The translations under genes and the position numbers were made by a program. From positions 10,135,122 through 10,199,121 of the forward strand of contig CM039180.1 of the NCBI GenBank assembly GCA_008360975.2: 64,000 nt of DNA. The letters are read 5' to 3'. The first letter of the stretch is position 1; every line of letters starts with the position of its first letter. Shown in pieces: positions 49,654-62,412 of this stretch. Under the pieces are notes generated by a model, which ran no database searches, was not told the DNA's origin, and was given only the letters and a program-made list of their open reading frames with translations. Source of the DNA: Lichenostomus cassidix (taxonomy: Eukaryota > Chordata > Aves > Passeriformes > Meliphagidae).

Positions 49654-49677
49654 AATAAATAGGGTAATAAATAGGGT
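49654..49677 (+). repeat. 12-bp tandem duplication
   Basis: AATAAATAGGGT occurs twice head to tail. Confidence 0.85.
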
Positions 49678-51335
49678 ACTGCAGAGGCCAGTGCTGCAAG
49701 TTTGCCATTATCTATTGTAATCTGCTAGGTCACAGAGTCAGTTCCTGCTTTCCCATATAATCACAATTCACATATAAATACAGGATTGATTCCTCACCAG
49801 GGGTATAGTTTCCTAATATGATGAGGCAAGAAAACAAGCCCATCATCTTCTTGAGAGCTTAGAAAAGGACGAAACAAGCTATGGAGTTTTGTACATTTCA
49901 CTTTGAAGCAACAATGGAAAAAAGTTTGGAAATCGGTCCAAAAGACCAATATAGTAGTCTAGACAGGAAATATTTAGGGCATGAACCACTATTTTGGCCC
50001 TTGATAAAGTAAAAAATCTGAATTGTTGTTTTACTAAGCTTATTTAATGTGAATGATTTGGCAACTGTACCAGTAAGAGTAGCAACATTTAGACTTGTGT
50101 GAAATCACAGATTCTTAAAGATGAAACATGAATTAGGTGTGAAGAAATGAGCTTGAGAAACTGTCTTTGACATTGCTGGAGCCAGGATTTCCCCTGTGAG
50201 TGGAAGCAATACCACATTCTAACAGAAGCATTATACATCTGCTTACACTCATTTTACGCAGGTGTGAACTGATTAGAGTTGGATTCATAAGCATTTTCTA
50301 GGAAAAAATGTACATTCAGCACTGCAGAATTGCTTTGTAAATTTGGATTCATTTTGTTAAGAAATAAATTGTTGTTTCAATACTCTAAAATAAATCCCTT
50401 TGAAACAGTTTTCTAGCTGAGTTTCTTAGAAGTTTGAGATGCTTTTAAAAGCTGGAAGCTGAAACAAAACATTTGTTCTTAACAAAACAGAATGTCTTAA
50501 CATATTTTAAATTAATCTTTCATTCTTTTGCTTTGTTAGAAATCTCAAACCCCCTGGGTTGTTTCCAGAAAAAAAGTTCATACAGTTTGAAATTGACTAT
50601 GAGCCTTCTAAACAGTTTTTTTTTTTCTTTTTCCAAGTGTTACACCAGATATAAAGTATCCAAAATATCTGGCTTTTAATAGATATTTAAAATTTCATTA
50701 TCTTTTTTTAAAATCTTATTAATTAAATGAAATTGCAGCTAGAAATATATAGATTTTTTTTCTCCATGTGGAACTGGAGAAGTGTACAGAAAGTACCAAA
50801 AGAAACTTTTAAAAGTAATTTGACTTAATATCGTGAACACTATTATGCATTACTTATTCAGCATTTAATGTACCCTACTTACATAGGACCAAAATACATT
50901 TTCTGAGGAAAGGTCACAGTGAAAGCACCTTCTAAATAGAGGTTTTGTAGTTAAAGATTAATTGGGTATTGGCCAGAAAGCTCTAAGAAAACACCCTCGT
51001 GCGTGTGCATACATCTGTGCAAATAACAGCTTTGAAACAGCTACTGAAAGACCTTGCTTGACTGAAGGCCCAGAGAGTGGGTCTGGTGTTCAAGGTGGCA
51101 GATGTGTGACTGTGGCACAACTGAGGTGACCCTCAGCCTTTCCCTCCTCAGCACAGGATGTCCCTTGGTAGCTCCTGAGACAGCAACCCCAATCACAGGA
51201 CAGGAGGACTCTCAACATCTCCCACCCTTAGGCCCAATACTTGCTACTAATACTGCAGTATTTCTCTTAAAACCGTGGCAAATAATAGCAGCTCCATATT
51301 CATTGATACTTGATCTCTGCACTAAAAGCAGCAGC

Positions 51336-51373
51336 AACTCGATCTCGGTGTGGTGTGAGTGTGAGATCGAGTT
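51336..51373. other. Perfect 11-bp inverted repeat with CpGs
   Basis: AACTCGATCTC (51336-51346) and GAGATCGAGTT (51363-51373) flank a 16-base G/T-rich spacer. The CpG in each arm is conserved, in a region otherwise poor in CpG. It lies in a locally GC-richer patch with no recognised gene or repeat. Confidence 0.5.
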
Positions 51374-53510
51374 TCAGCTGTGGCATGTGAGCTCTGCCAG
51401 AGCCCACCATATGGTGCTGGGGCTGCTTTTGTGTAGCTGCAGGAGAACAGATGATACTTGATCTGATCCTGAGTCTGCCAGGACAAAATTACCCTATCAA
51501 AATATTTTGAACAAATTTGAAGCAGCAGTATGAACTTGCACTAGTTCTGCGCTTGGTGGTGTGTGGCTTCAGCTCTTTCAGTTGGATACTGGAAGCTGCA
51601 AACCTCTTTTAATATTCTTTGAGGAGCTATTTAATCCTTTGGAAAAGCAGAATCTCTGATGCTGAGTTTCATGAGTAAAAACACAGAACAATATAACATT
51701 TTCATTGTAGAGCTGAAAAAGGACAGAATAGTCTTGATCTAGCTAAGCTACATTTTCATACAGGGAAAAAAATCAAATGAGGACTTCCACCTAGATATAC
51801 ATCCAAAGTGAGAAATTCAGATTTGAAACCTAGACCTCATTTCTTAAATTACAAGGCTTTCAGAACTCTATCAGATCTCCCAGAGATTAGGGAGAAATTT
51901 ACATTTGTTCTTGGGTCTATCTCCTTCTTGTAGAGCATTTAGGGAAAAAGAAAACAAATTAGTATTTCCTTTTTTGCCTGCTGTTTCTTCTTTTTGCTTT
52001 TGTTTCGGTAAGGACCACAGAATGAATGTGAAAGCCTTGAACTACACCTGCAGCCCATGGATACAATCTCCTCACCCGGGATTTCCAGACCAAAAAGAAA
52101 TTCTGATTTATTTTATCTGACACCAAAAACCTATTAAACTTTTGTTTAATTTCAAAACATTTTGATTGAAACATATTCAAAGGAGAATGGGGACTCATGT
52201 TAGATTTCAGATCAGGCATTCCTGAGAAACTCAGGGACAGATCACACCCAGGTAGATCAGGAAATTAAGGTAGGTGAAATCTCTTCAGAACACATCTGTT
52301 TTAGCAACAGCCCAAGTCATTAAAAGTTGGCGTTTTTTTTATTTTCTAAACACAGCTACTAATTTCCTTCACTCCATTCTTTTGGTGTTTGACTGTTTTA
52401 TAATAAAGCCCTTTCTAAGAGATGGAGATGTCCATATAATCAATTTCTGAAGGAGACATAGCTGCCAAGCCCAGCTTCTGTTAGCTGCTGCTCTTTTGTT
52501 TCCACTTTTTCCTCTTCTCCATCATGTTTATTTAAATACTTTAATGATCTTGATTTTAGGATCTACATATTGCCATGTGTGGCAGCAAGACAGAATTACT
52601 TCTCAGGTCATGCACTAGAGAGTCCAGACCACTCTGTATGGTGGTTAATGTCTCTGAAATCTAATCCCATTTTTGTTCTGTCAAGTCTTGCATGGCTGAC
52701 AGCAACTCAGCAGTGACGAAAGGTCAACGTGGAAGTCAAAGACTTAAAATTCTAAGTCTCATTTGTCTGGAGACCACGGAAGTCTTATTTCTTTCCCAAT
52801 ATTTAAAAATGAGAAGGCTTATTCAAGAGACCTGCTTTACAAAAAGTCCATATTCATTCCCCTGTAAAAATACAATTCTGGATTAGAAATGAGATAAATT
52901 AAATGGGCTCAAGGGATAAGTTAAAACTGACAGCCAAAATTTTTGCCACTGTGGGCAGAAATTTGCTCACTGTGTGTGCCACACTGCCTTCTAGGATAAT
53001 GCTCAAAAGAATTAGGTCAGTGCTCAGTTGTCTACCCATGGTTTGAGGTAAACTCCTCGACTCTGGGTAATGTACACTTTGCACTGCACTAGTGGAGGCC
53101 TATGTGCTTATTTTGCCCTAGAGAAATAAACTTGCTGTGTCTTGCCTGTTCTGAACTGCATTGACAGGAAATTACAGCATTCTTAGTTGTTGGATCCATT
53201 TTGCCAGTGAGTGTCTTTTGAGGTGCAGTGGAGGCTCCTCTCATTCCCATCTTTTTTGCCCATTTGCCTCAGGAAAAACTGTAAAGTCAGAAAAACCTCA
53301 AAAAGAATCTCCTGGGACAGCTGTGTGCAAGAAACAGATGTAAGAGACCCATAAAAATGCACATCATTCACCTCCCTATAAAACTTAGGCCAATATCAGC
53401 TGTTTCAGGAACAAACCTGAAACTAGACAATGTCCTAGTTTGCACCAGCAGGTATTTAGAGAATTTTGGTAGGGTTTGGACTTAGTTCTTTAATCCTGAT
53501 GATTTGTATA

Positions 53511-53534
53511 AGCTCTATGGAGCTCCACAGAGCT
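53511..53534. repeat. 24-bp palindrome with one mismatched pair
   Basis: The half-sites AGCTCTATGGAG and CTCCACAGAGCT match as reverse complements at 11 of 12 positions, centred on GAGCTC. In RNA from the minus strand the odd pair would be a G-U wobble. Confidence 0.6.
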
Positions 53535-54240
53535 GAGGAGATACAAAAAGGGATGCACATGTTCCTTCTGCTGATCAGCCTGGAAGCTGTGTACACCCGA
53601 GGACAGACACTGCACAGTGGTTGTTCCTGTAAGGTCTTTCATAACAGGTTTATTTTCTCTGCAGTATATGGAAGTTGGCTTTAATTCCCAAGATCTCCTA
53701 CAAAAGGCTTTGTATGTGCACTCAGGCTTTTGGCAGAACAATATACTACTAACTAACTGGAAATAAACACATAGATAAAATAAATGACCTTGTATTTTCT
53801 GGTTACTCACCAAATAAATATTGCACAGAATACTCAGACAAAATATATCCTTTCCCATTTTCTTTTCATTTCTATTTCTTTCACACTATATTTTGAACCA
53901 TTATGAAGACAAAGAATAGAATTTGGCAAAGTGAAACAGCTACACTAGAATCAGGATAACACCACAGTGTATTTCAGTCAATTGTTCAGAAAAAATAGTG
54001 TTTTTTCCCTGCTCTTTTGGTTGTTTAATTTAGAAATTATTTAATTTAACTATTATAAATGATCCTGTTAAATAAAGAAAATCACCGTGGCCCAAACAAA
54101 TCATAAACGGTATTACAGCTCCTTAATTAGAACAAATCACTGGTCTCAATTAAAAATGAATGTGGGTATCAAGAATCAAACAAGCTTTTATTCCTCACTC
54201 ATCTTTACATTCAGGAATACATCTGGTCTAGTTTAAATAC

Positions 54241-54499
54241 TCTTTCAGTGCTACAAAGTGTGGAATCTTGTCATCAAGGTCTTCAAGTTCCCAGCCTGTC
54301 TTTTGCTGGGAAGCTCTTAGCAAGCCATGATCCTGTAATGAACTTCATGGGAGAAGGTTCCTACAGAGCTGCTACTGAAGGGATAGCAAGGGGCAGATTT
54401 GCACAGGGTGGGCACCAGGATGTTGCTGAAACAAGAACATGCTGTGTCCACTCCACTACTGTGCAATGAGGAGACCCTGCAGCCCTTTGCCCGCTGTTG
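54241..54499 (+). other. Possible upstream part of the CR1 copy
   Basis: This GC-richer sequence immediately precedes the CR1 terminus at 54500-54597 and contains a 73-codon chance frame. It may be a diverged or subfamily-specific CR1 3' region, but I could not align it confidently. Confidence 0.3.
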
Positions 54500-54597
54500 G
54501 ACTTTGCCCTGTTGGTCGAGTTGGACTCCATGATCCTGATGGGTCCCTTCCAGCTCAGCTCATCTATGATTCCATGATTCTATGATTCTATGATTCT
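54500..54597 (+). mobile_element. CR1 LINE 3' terminus with octamer tail
   Basis: 'gagttggactccatgatcc' and 'tgatgggtcccttccagc' lead into four octamers of the form TCTATGAT (54563-54594), one with a C substitution. This is the least decayed CR1 tail in the window, suggesting it is the youngest of the CR1 copies here. Confidence 0.85.
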
Positions 54598-54727
54598 CTT
54601 CCACAGCTTGCCAGATTGGGCCTCAGGTGCTATAAGACAACATACAAAGCCATTTGCTTTCAACACATTTAGTGCAGAAGAGCCTTATGGATTGCCAGAA
54701 GTACATCTGAAGAAGACAAGATTTTTA

Positions 54728-54743
54728 TTTTTTTTTTTTTTTT
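54728..54743 (+). repeat. Poly-T run
   Basis: Sixteen consecutive T, preceded by ATTTTTA. On the minus strand it could be a retroposon poly(A) tail, but no retroposed body was recognised next to it. Confidence 0.85.
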
Positions 54744-56090
54744 AGTAGAGGACTGAGGCATAAGACTAGAAGAAAAATTTAAGCCTCAGAAAGACTCTTT
54801 TAACAGCTAAGAGTTTAGGGTGGTGAAGTGATGCAACATGATTTCATTAATAGGGATTTGTAGGTGTCTGACAGGTGTGGACAATTAAGTGTTTTCCTGA
54901 AAGAGCAAGACATTTCTTCCTGCAGTGGAGAAAACATGTGAAAACAACATGACAGGGTGTGAAGTGTGTTTTCTAAGGAGAATAAGACAATTACTCTATA
55001 GGAAAATACATTTATACCTCCTATAAAAATGAAAGAATGTCAAAAACTGAGATAAAAGAGGCAGAGGTGTTCCACTTGTGAATTAATAGCAACACACAGT
55101 GGGGGTACATTTTCAGGAGGATGAAAAAGCAGAAACAACAAGACTAAACCAAAGTCAGGTAATGGAAGTTAAATGTAAAACAGACAAAAGAAATCCAAAC
55201 CAAATCTGCCACTTTTTTGGATGGGGAACTATCTGACAAAAGGCTTGAAAGTGTAGGAATAGCAAGGCTTGAAAGTTTGAGTATAGAGAGATAAATAGAT
55301 AAATATGTTCTTACATAGATAAAGAGACAAGTAGACAGATGGAAGGCCTCTGTTCTTTTATTTTCAATCGCTTGCAATACTGCTTCAATGAAGAGCTTAT
55401 GGAGTCACTTTTTCATGGGAAACTATATGCATGGGAAATGGAACAGATTAATTTAGATAAAAAGACATGCAAGATGTTTATTTAACTAAAATAGATGAAA
55501 TGTGTCATTTTATTCCTTCTGCTAGTACTGAAACATATGGACTTTCCTGAATAAAACTTCACAAAAACCTTCCCTTGGGGTAACCAAGGTCAGCTACAAG
55601 TCTTCATATAAATACACAAATGTTTACCACAAATCATTCTCCTCAAATATTTCAAACTAAATGATTCTTCCACTAGAAACACCCATTCATCTATTCCTAG
55701 CTTGATCCTAAACTTCAGTAGTGAAGACTTTATGGATGAAAGGAAGACTTGATTAGTCAAATAGAAAAGAGGTACTATATCTATATCATATTCTGAGTGA
55801 CTAGAAAAAAATATTCTTTTTGATATAAACATCAGGCAGGAAATATGCAGGACCACACACATGAATAAAATTAACAGAATAATCCTTGATAATCTACATG
55901 ATATACTGTTGCTCTAGGCCACACAGCTTGATCATTTGACCTTTATAGGTGGTTCTGATCATCCAAAGAAGCCAGAACTGACTACCTAGAGACCATAGTG
56001 CAACCAAGGAGGGAGGGTGAAAACAAAGCTATGTAAAGAATGCTGGTTCTGAAATGTTACATTACTCATTTGGGGTTTGCATGTGCTCCT

Positions 56091-56151
56091 GCAGCCAAAT
56101 TCAGACTGAGAGTCAAAGCCATAGGCTCTATCCAACTGAGCGTGAAGATTG
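56091..56151 (-). pseudogene. Decayed tRNA-like segment (A-box and D-arm only)
   Basis: On the minus strand, CGCTCAGTTGGATAGAGCC (around 56141-56123) resembles a tRNA A-box with a perfect 4-bp D stem (GCTC/GAGC). The following bases include CTTTGAC, reminiscent of a Gln-type anticodon loop, but the anticodon stem does not pair and only a weak B-box-like TCTGAATTT follows. It could be an old tRNA pseudogene, the head of a tRNA-derived SINE, or chance. Confidence 0.15.
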
Positions 56152-58597
56152 CGTTGTGTCTGTCAGTGTTTCATTACTTTTTACAAACAGGTGAAAAATG
56201 GGAAGCCATCAGATATTGAGAAAAAAAAATACCCAAATGAAAAATGAGAACTTAAAAAATTAAGGCAGGGCCTTACATTTTCCTCTGTATGAAATTCCTG
56301 TGGAAAACAGACTTTAAAAACTGTATTGTAACTAGCTAAAGGGCTATGTATCTACAATTGCTATATTGATGATCAAAGTTTATGTTTCTTTGAGGATTAG
56401 AAGGCTTTTGAGAAGCTTTGACAAGTACAGGACATTCAGTAGACCTCATTTTCCTTAGCAAAGATTATGCATATATTTATAGCTCTATTTACATTTCATT
56501 GCAGAGCTCTACAACGTCTATAAATTCCAAATGCAATGCTCAGTGACAAAGCAAAAAACTGTATGCACTACCTTCTTTATCCAGACAATTTCTATCAGTA
56601 CTTTTTAGGCAATTGAGGATAAAATATATCAGATTTTATGAAAATTTTTTTTCTTGTAGGCTGACATACACTGGAGGCTATGATTTGATCCAGAATTAAA
56701 AATCATAAGTTTTGCTAAAATCTTTAATTAGCTCTTTTCTTACTGGAATGCCTGGATCTTATTTTAAATAATTTCCTTTCTGATATGTTCCAGCGAAAAA
56801 AAAAATTTAGTTTCCTTTCAAAATATAGACTCAGTCTCTACCATGAATAGGTTCATTTACCCTAAACACTCAGTGGGCTTATGGTTGAGGAAGGAACCAA
56901 TTACTTTCTCTGTTTGCTTCTCAACATGGAGGCTGGGAAGGCCGTACTCTGAGCTCTTACTAAATTCTCAGTTAAAATGAATGAACCTTCAGCCAGGGCT
57001 TTCAGATGCAGGGTCCTTGTACCATCAAAAAAATGAGTAGGCAGTTGTATTCAAACAACGAAGAGTGTGCAGCCAAGCCCCCTCCAGCTCCCCAAGTCAG
57101 GCTCTGGAAACCTTTTGTATCAGATGATCTTAATCTGAAACACTCATATTCAATGGCATTATATTGGAATGTAACTCTGGGAGACCCTGAGCCCTATATC
57201 TCACCTTTACAGCCTCTGCACGCTGCAGCACAGAGATTACCTGGGCAAACCCCTGAAAAAGAGGCAGAAAGCTGTAGGATAAGCATGCCTGAAGGCAGGA
57301 CATCACACCCACTGGAGAAGTTAGACCAGGCTGCTCTAAATAAGAAGAGATGGCAGGAAAGTCCATGAGCTGGCCTGGAAACTGCAGGAGTTCCTTTGCT
57401 CTTTGTCCACCCTCCATGCTGTATTTTTCCTGGTAGTAATGATACCTGCTTTAATAAATGCTGCAGTGGATAGCCAAAACACCAAGCAGATCAATAGGTT
57501 GTAACTCTGTATCTTGCACAGATGTGCTCTCAACCGTTTGCAATACATCACTTGCATTGCATCACAGATAATAATCAGCTGTTAACCTCTCATAAACAAC
57601 ATATGAAAATAATATAAGGCATAGAGGATTTTTAATAATAAACATAATATAAAACAGAACAAGACCAAAATGCAACTGTAGAGATATGTTGTTTTTCCCA
57701 TTCTGGGTAAGGATACAGAAGTATTTCTGAAGCTTTCAGAATGTCAACCACCCTAAAATGAACCACCACCAGCAGCAAATTAAGCACCACTGGTTTAGAG
57801 GGTTGCTTTGATCCCATCAGTCCCTGTTATTTTGGTGTCCTAAGATTATCCCTGATCCTGATCTTCGCTTGAACTAATTGGTTGAGGCTTATTGATTTCT
57901 CGATATAAATACTTTAACTTAGACACTGCTGATCCCAGCATATCAGTTGTCAGACCCACTTAGATAAAACTCACACATTGTACTAAACTGGGTTGAGTCC
58001 AGGCTTTGCTTTGGTGTGGTGGTCCAGAGTCAGTTTTGCCATGTATGTGGTGAACCACAAAGATGAGCTGTGTCACTCTTGCCTTCTTTTCAGTGTGTGA
58101 TTACACAGTGCAGGACACATTGGGGTGGGTCTGTGTGAGGAAAGCTGGCAATGTGGAAAGAATGAAAAAACCCATTTTTACCCAGGATTTAGAATGCATT
58201 CCAAAACCATTGCTAGGCTTAACAGAGTCTAATCCAAAGAGATACAGCTACTATCAAGTAAAAAAGAAGGAGCATTTGAGAAGCAGTTAGAATCCTTAAA
58301 TCCAGTGCATTCCACTCCCTGTTCCCCAGTAATTAAAGTTGAGTTATGGGGACTTTTGTGCCTAAGGGGTGAGGTTCCAGAGCAGTGGTTCAGCAGAGTC
58401 CCTGCTGCCTCTGCAGCCCTGCAGCTCTGATTGCCTGTGAGGTAACTGTTGAATCTCATCCACTGACAGTTCCAGCCTTTCCTCAGGCTTCCTGGAGGTA
58501 CAGTGCTCCTTCATGGCAAGGTTAATCACTTTTCTGTCACTCATGAGTGCAAATGTTAAATCTGTTCTTGGTCTAACAAGTTCCTAGTCATTTGGAT

Positions 58598-58855
58598 AGA
58601 ATCATAGTGTCATAGAATAATTAAAGTTGGAAAAGTTCTATCAGATCATCAAGTCCAAGCACTGACAAATCCATCACTAGGCCCTGTATCTAAGCACCAT
58701 ATCTACAGGGGTTTTGAAGACTTCAGAAAGGGTGAATCCACCACTTCCCTGAGCAGACTGTTCCAATGCCTGACCACTCTTTCAGTGAAGAAATTTTTCG
58801 TCATATCCAACCTAAACCACCTTGGAGCAACTTGAGGCCTTTTCCTCTTTTCTCA
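58598..58855 (-). mobile_element. CR1 LINE 3'-end fragment, antisense
   Basis: Read on the minus strand, the segment begins near 58855 with a GAGGAAAAGG-type block. It continues through the CR1 landmarks 'gaaaaatttcttcactgaaa' (58800-58781) and 'gtggtcaggcattggaacag' (about 58780-58761), and ends with 'cttggacttgatgatctgat' and the octamer-like CATAGAAT/ATAGTGTC tail at 58618-58598 on the plus strand. About 258 bp are kept. It is 5' truncated and moderately diverged. Confidence 0.88.
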
Positions 58856-60850
58856 TGATGAGATTCACGAGGTCAGGGTGTAAAACAAGGGTGAAGCTTC
58901 CTCCAGCAAAGGCTGTGCCAAAGTCAGGCTCTGTATTTAGTTCCTGTGTGTATGGCTCCCAGCTGTATGCTTCAAGAGAAAAAACACAACTGTGGCCTAA
59001 TTTATGGCCTTTTGACTGGGAAAGCAGATAACTGTGAAAGATGCATGTTGTGCCTGAACTGTTCCCAAAAGTCAGAATTGCCTCTGTCATATGGTGGCAG
59101 CACAGAATAGGGGAGCACAGCTCAGGAGTGATGCCAGCACATCCCAGGACCACATGTCCCGAGCATCACGGGCAGCACTGCAGGGGAAGCTGTGCAGCTT
59201 GAAACAGCAGCACATGCAGGCATGCACAGAGGGTGACAGCAAGTACTTGGAAGCACAGCTCTTAGGGAGAGTCCACAGTTTTGGGGCTGAAGTGTGGAGG
59301 GAGTAAAGTTTCCTTGAAGCAAGCGAAATCTCATTCCGGTTCTGGAAGGTTGTGAATTCTCTAGGGAACTTACAACTGTTTTGAGGAAACAGGAAGGAAA
59401 AAAAATGACGCTGATGATAAAAAATTATGGAGTAAGAAAAGAACAGATTATCAGCAGTGAAGAAATCCTTATGAAAGGTCATTTATTAGAGAGAGAGGAA
59501 AGGACTGAGATCAGAATCATGATCTTAACAAGATCCAGTCCAGGGTGGTACTTCTTAATGGAAAACTTCTGACAGATCACAAGGGGAAACAGCGTGAAAA
59601 CTCAGCTTTCCAAAGGCCCTCATGTGATTTTGATTTGAGAATATGAAAAGTTCTGAATCCAAATGGCAGGACATCTGCTCACTAAAGTCTAAGAGAGTGT
59701 TTTCAATCTCCAGTAATTTCTCAGTTGCAATGAATTTCTTCATAGTTTACAAGATTTCTGCTAATTGCTTCACCTCTGTTCTCATATATTCATGTTAAAG
59801 ACTTATAAAAGGTTTCTTTCACTACTACTGTTAATTATTTACTTGATAATTGCAGCTTTTCTACCATCTTATGTACAGGTTGTATTGTTGTGGAGCAATG
59901 TCTACTTTTAACTTACACACAACACACTTCACATTTCTGTGACAAAATCTGATAGTTCCTTAAGTAACATACAACATAAAAATATCTGCTGACTGGTGAC
60001 CAGACAGTTAAATTTTCATTCTGTGTTGCAGATCCAAAAGTGATGAAATAAAGTAGGTATTCATTTTAAGTTCAGCATTCAATTTTTGCCTGAGCCCAGT
60101 CATATGCATCTGCATTCGTTATATGCTGATGTTTTTGATGCTGTAGATAGAATATTCATATGCCAAAAATTGTAACAAAATTGTGTGAACTAAGCTGCCT
60201 ATATGTCCTAGCAGCAGCTGTAAGTTACTAGATGCATCTTTTATCAGCAGCTTTCTGATGTGCTCAACAGTTTCTGTTTCATAGCATGGTTGTAGTTGTG
60301 ACTTTCATCAATGAAATTCAGCATTAATCTTCAGTATCTGCTGATGAGTTTAACACTGAGTAATTGCAGCAGTCCTCTTCATTACATGCTTGGGCAGATC
60401 TGAGACTTTGACCAACAGGTGGTTTTGGCCTGCAGACCTCTGGCTCTTGTCCAGACCCTCTCTTCTGTCCCTGTCCTGTCTCTCCCTGCCACTACACAAG
60501 AGAAAAACCATGCTTTTGTTATTTTGGGACAGGATACCTACAGAAATGACAATTAGCAAAGGTGTCATTTAACAAGGAAAGCAACCAGTGTGTGTCTGTG
60601 AAGGCAACGGATGGAAGTTATTTGCTTTAGTGTAAATCAGTGATATGCCATGGGGTGAGTGGAGAAAGTGGGAATATGGGAAGAGGCAGAAGAATACAAC
60701 TCAGTGTATCTGTGGCTGTGTTTGTTTAACAGCCAACAACTGCACACTATAAGAGACCATAAATTTTCTGAGACAATCTAATTAAGGCCAAGCCTGAATA
60801 AAGTCCATGAAAAAACAAAATAAAAAAAAACCCATACACTGCCTCTCAAC

Positions 60851-60889
60851 CCTCCCCCACCTCCCCCAAATAGGGAAAGGGGAAAGGGA
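60851..60889. repeat. Adjacent C-run and G-run blocks
   Basis: CCTCCCCCACCTCCCCC (60851-60867) is followed by GGGAAAGGGGAAAGGG (60873-60888). Each strand carries three runs of at least three G plus shorter ones, just short of a canonical four-run quadruplex. Confidence 0.6.
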
Positions 60890-62396
60890 ATGAAAAATAA
60901 CTGAGTGCTGCAACTGATTCTGAGCAATATCTTTCCAGAGGAGCAAAAGCAGCTTTTAAAGCAGACTTTGTGATTTCCTTGGAAAAATTGCAAGAGTATG
61001 TCTGCCTTGTAGTCAGATACACATCACACCTTGATAGGAAAGAATAAGCCCAAGACTAGCTTTGTGCCTCAGGGAATTACTGTAAAATAAATGAAAAATG
61101 GCATTTTTGACACAGGATGTTTGCAAACACCCATCAGAAATTACACAGTAGCAATGATGGGATGGTGTAGCTCAGACAAATTTTCTGCACAGTTTAAGTT
61201 CATGGTATTTATATGTTGCCAACTTACTTATTCTTAAGTATAATATTATATTTTTGCTGCCTAAAATTTTCAAACAGAACATTAAAGAAAACACAAGGCT
61301 GTATTTATCAGATTTCTTGCATCAATCACAATCAAAGTGTTTGGCCTAATTTATTCTAAACCATCAATTTATAAGAAAGCATCTGTTTACCAGCTGGCTT
61401 GGTAGCTGCCCAAACTAATCAGAATGACCTCAGCTGGAACAGGCTGACCTCCATCAAGTTGAAGAATCAATTTCTCCTGTGCATACATATTCTGCAGTGG
61501 TTTTGAACTACAGCCTAGAAACCTATCTTCTGCCTTCTGCACCATATTAATTCCATACATTATTTAGCAATGTTGCTACTTTTCTTACTTTCTAAACCTA
61601 CATTTTTAGGCATGAAATAAATGGTGAATTTTCTTATTGGGAAAGTCATGCTCCTATAATATGGTCTCCTGTGTAGGGGAAAAAAATAGCAGCTAACTTT
61701 ATCCTTTAGTTACTATTGCCAGAGTGTAGAGATCTTTTAATTATAGTAATAAGCATGATACTAGTGGCAAGGTAGAGAGAAGCTTTCACATCATCTGCCT
61801 TGGGATTTATAACAGTTGTGTTTTGTTCTGTCAAACTGTTCTTTGAGTAGGAGGAGAGGTTCACATTCCAGGTGTGTGTTATTTCCTTCTGACACAGAAA
61901 AGAATGGAAATTAAAAGAGGATAATGTTCACCTTTGTGCTAACATATAAATCCTTACCTACTTATACAGTGAAAATAAATGGGAAAGCAGTGACTAGTAA
62001 ATTCAGAGTTTTAAATATGTCTAAGACTCTAACATCAGCTCCTATTCAGGCACCTTCTGCAAGGTGGCTGCTTCCAGACACTGATCCAATTACTCACAGT
62101 TGTGAAAATTTTAGCCTTAAAGACAAGTTAGCACAGGATCCTTTATCCTGAAAACACTGTCCAAATATATTATTAGGTTCTGGGGGCTGATCCAGTTATG
62201 AATAACCTCATAGCTCCCCTCTCTCTCACCACTGCACAGGTGATTGAATGTTTTGCAATGGTAAATGACCTCAAAAGTTACAGTCACAGTTTCCATCCAT
62301 ACATGTGAAGCATACGTGAAGTTAGAAAATTTCAGATTTGCCTTCCAGTTCCTTTAAACACTTGTCTCAGTGGAAAAATATTGCAAAATAGATTGC

Positions 62397-62412
62397 AAAA
62401 AAAAAAAAAAAA
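62397..62412 (+). repeat. Poly-A run
   Basis: Sixteen consecutive A. No retroposed body was recognised upstream. Confidence 0.85.

Larger units (their letters stand above)
44517..54240. other. AT-rich non-coding stretch, no gene seen
   Basis: Nearly 10 kb. Open frames do not exceed 122 codons and have no recognisable product. It contains a 14-bp perfect inverted repeat (45152-45200), a TC/TA microsatellite (47418-47480), a 12-bp tandem duplication (49654-49677), an 11-bp CpG-containing inverted repeat (51336-51373) inside a GC-richer patch (about 51060-51480), and a 24-bp near-palindrome (53511-53534). Confidence 0.5.
54598..58597. other. AT-rich non-coding stretch, no gene seen
   Basis: About 4 kb. 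It includes a T16 run (54728-54743), degenerate GATA repeats (about 55282-55340), a decayed tRNA-like segment on the minus strand (56091-56151), and a 120-codon plus-strand frame (57006-57368) in a locally GC-richer patch. That frame has an ATG with a purine-free context, no flanking splice signals that I can pair, and no recognisable domain. It is not called as a gene. Confidence 0.45.

Noticed and set aside
51102..51461. 119-codon plus-strand frame
   Set aside because: It lies in a GC-richer patch and passes through an inverted repeat. No domain or splice evidence.
53490..53858. 122-codon minus-strand frame
   Set aside because: No recognisable family and no splice support. It overlaps a palindrome and looks like a chance frame.
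59087..59482. 131-codon minus-strand frame
   Set aside because: No domain, irregular composition, no paired splice signals, and it follows a CR1 fragment in locally GC-richer sequence.
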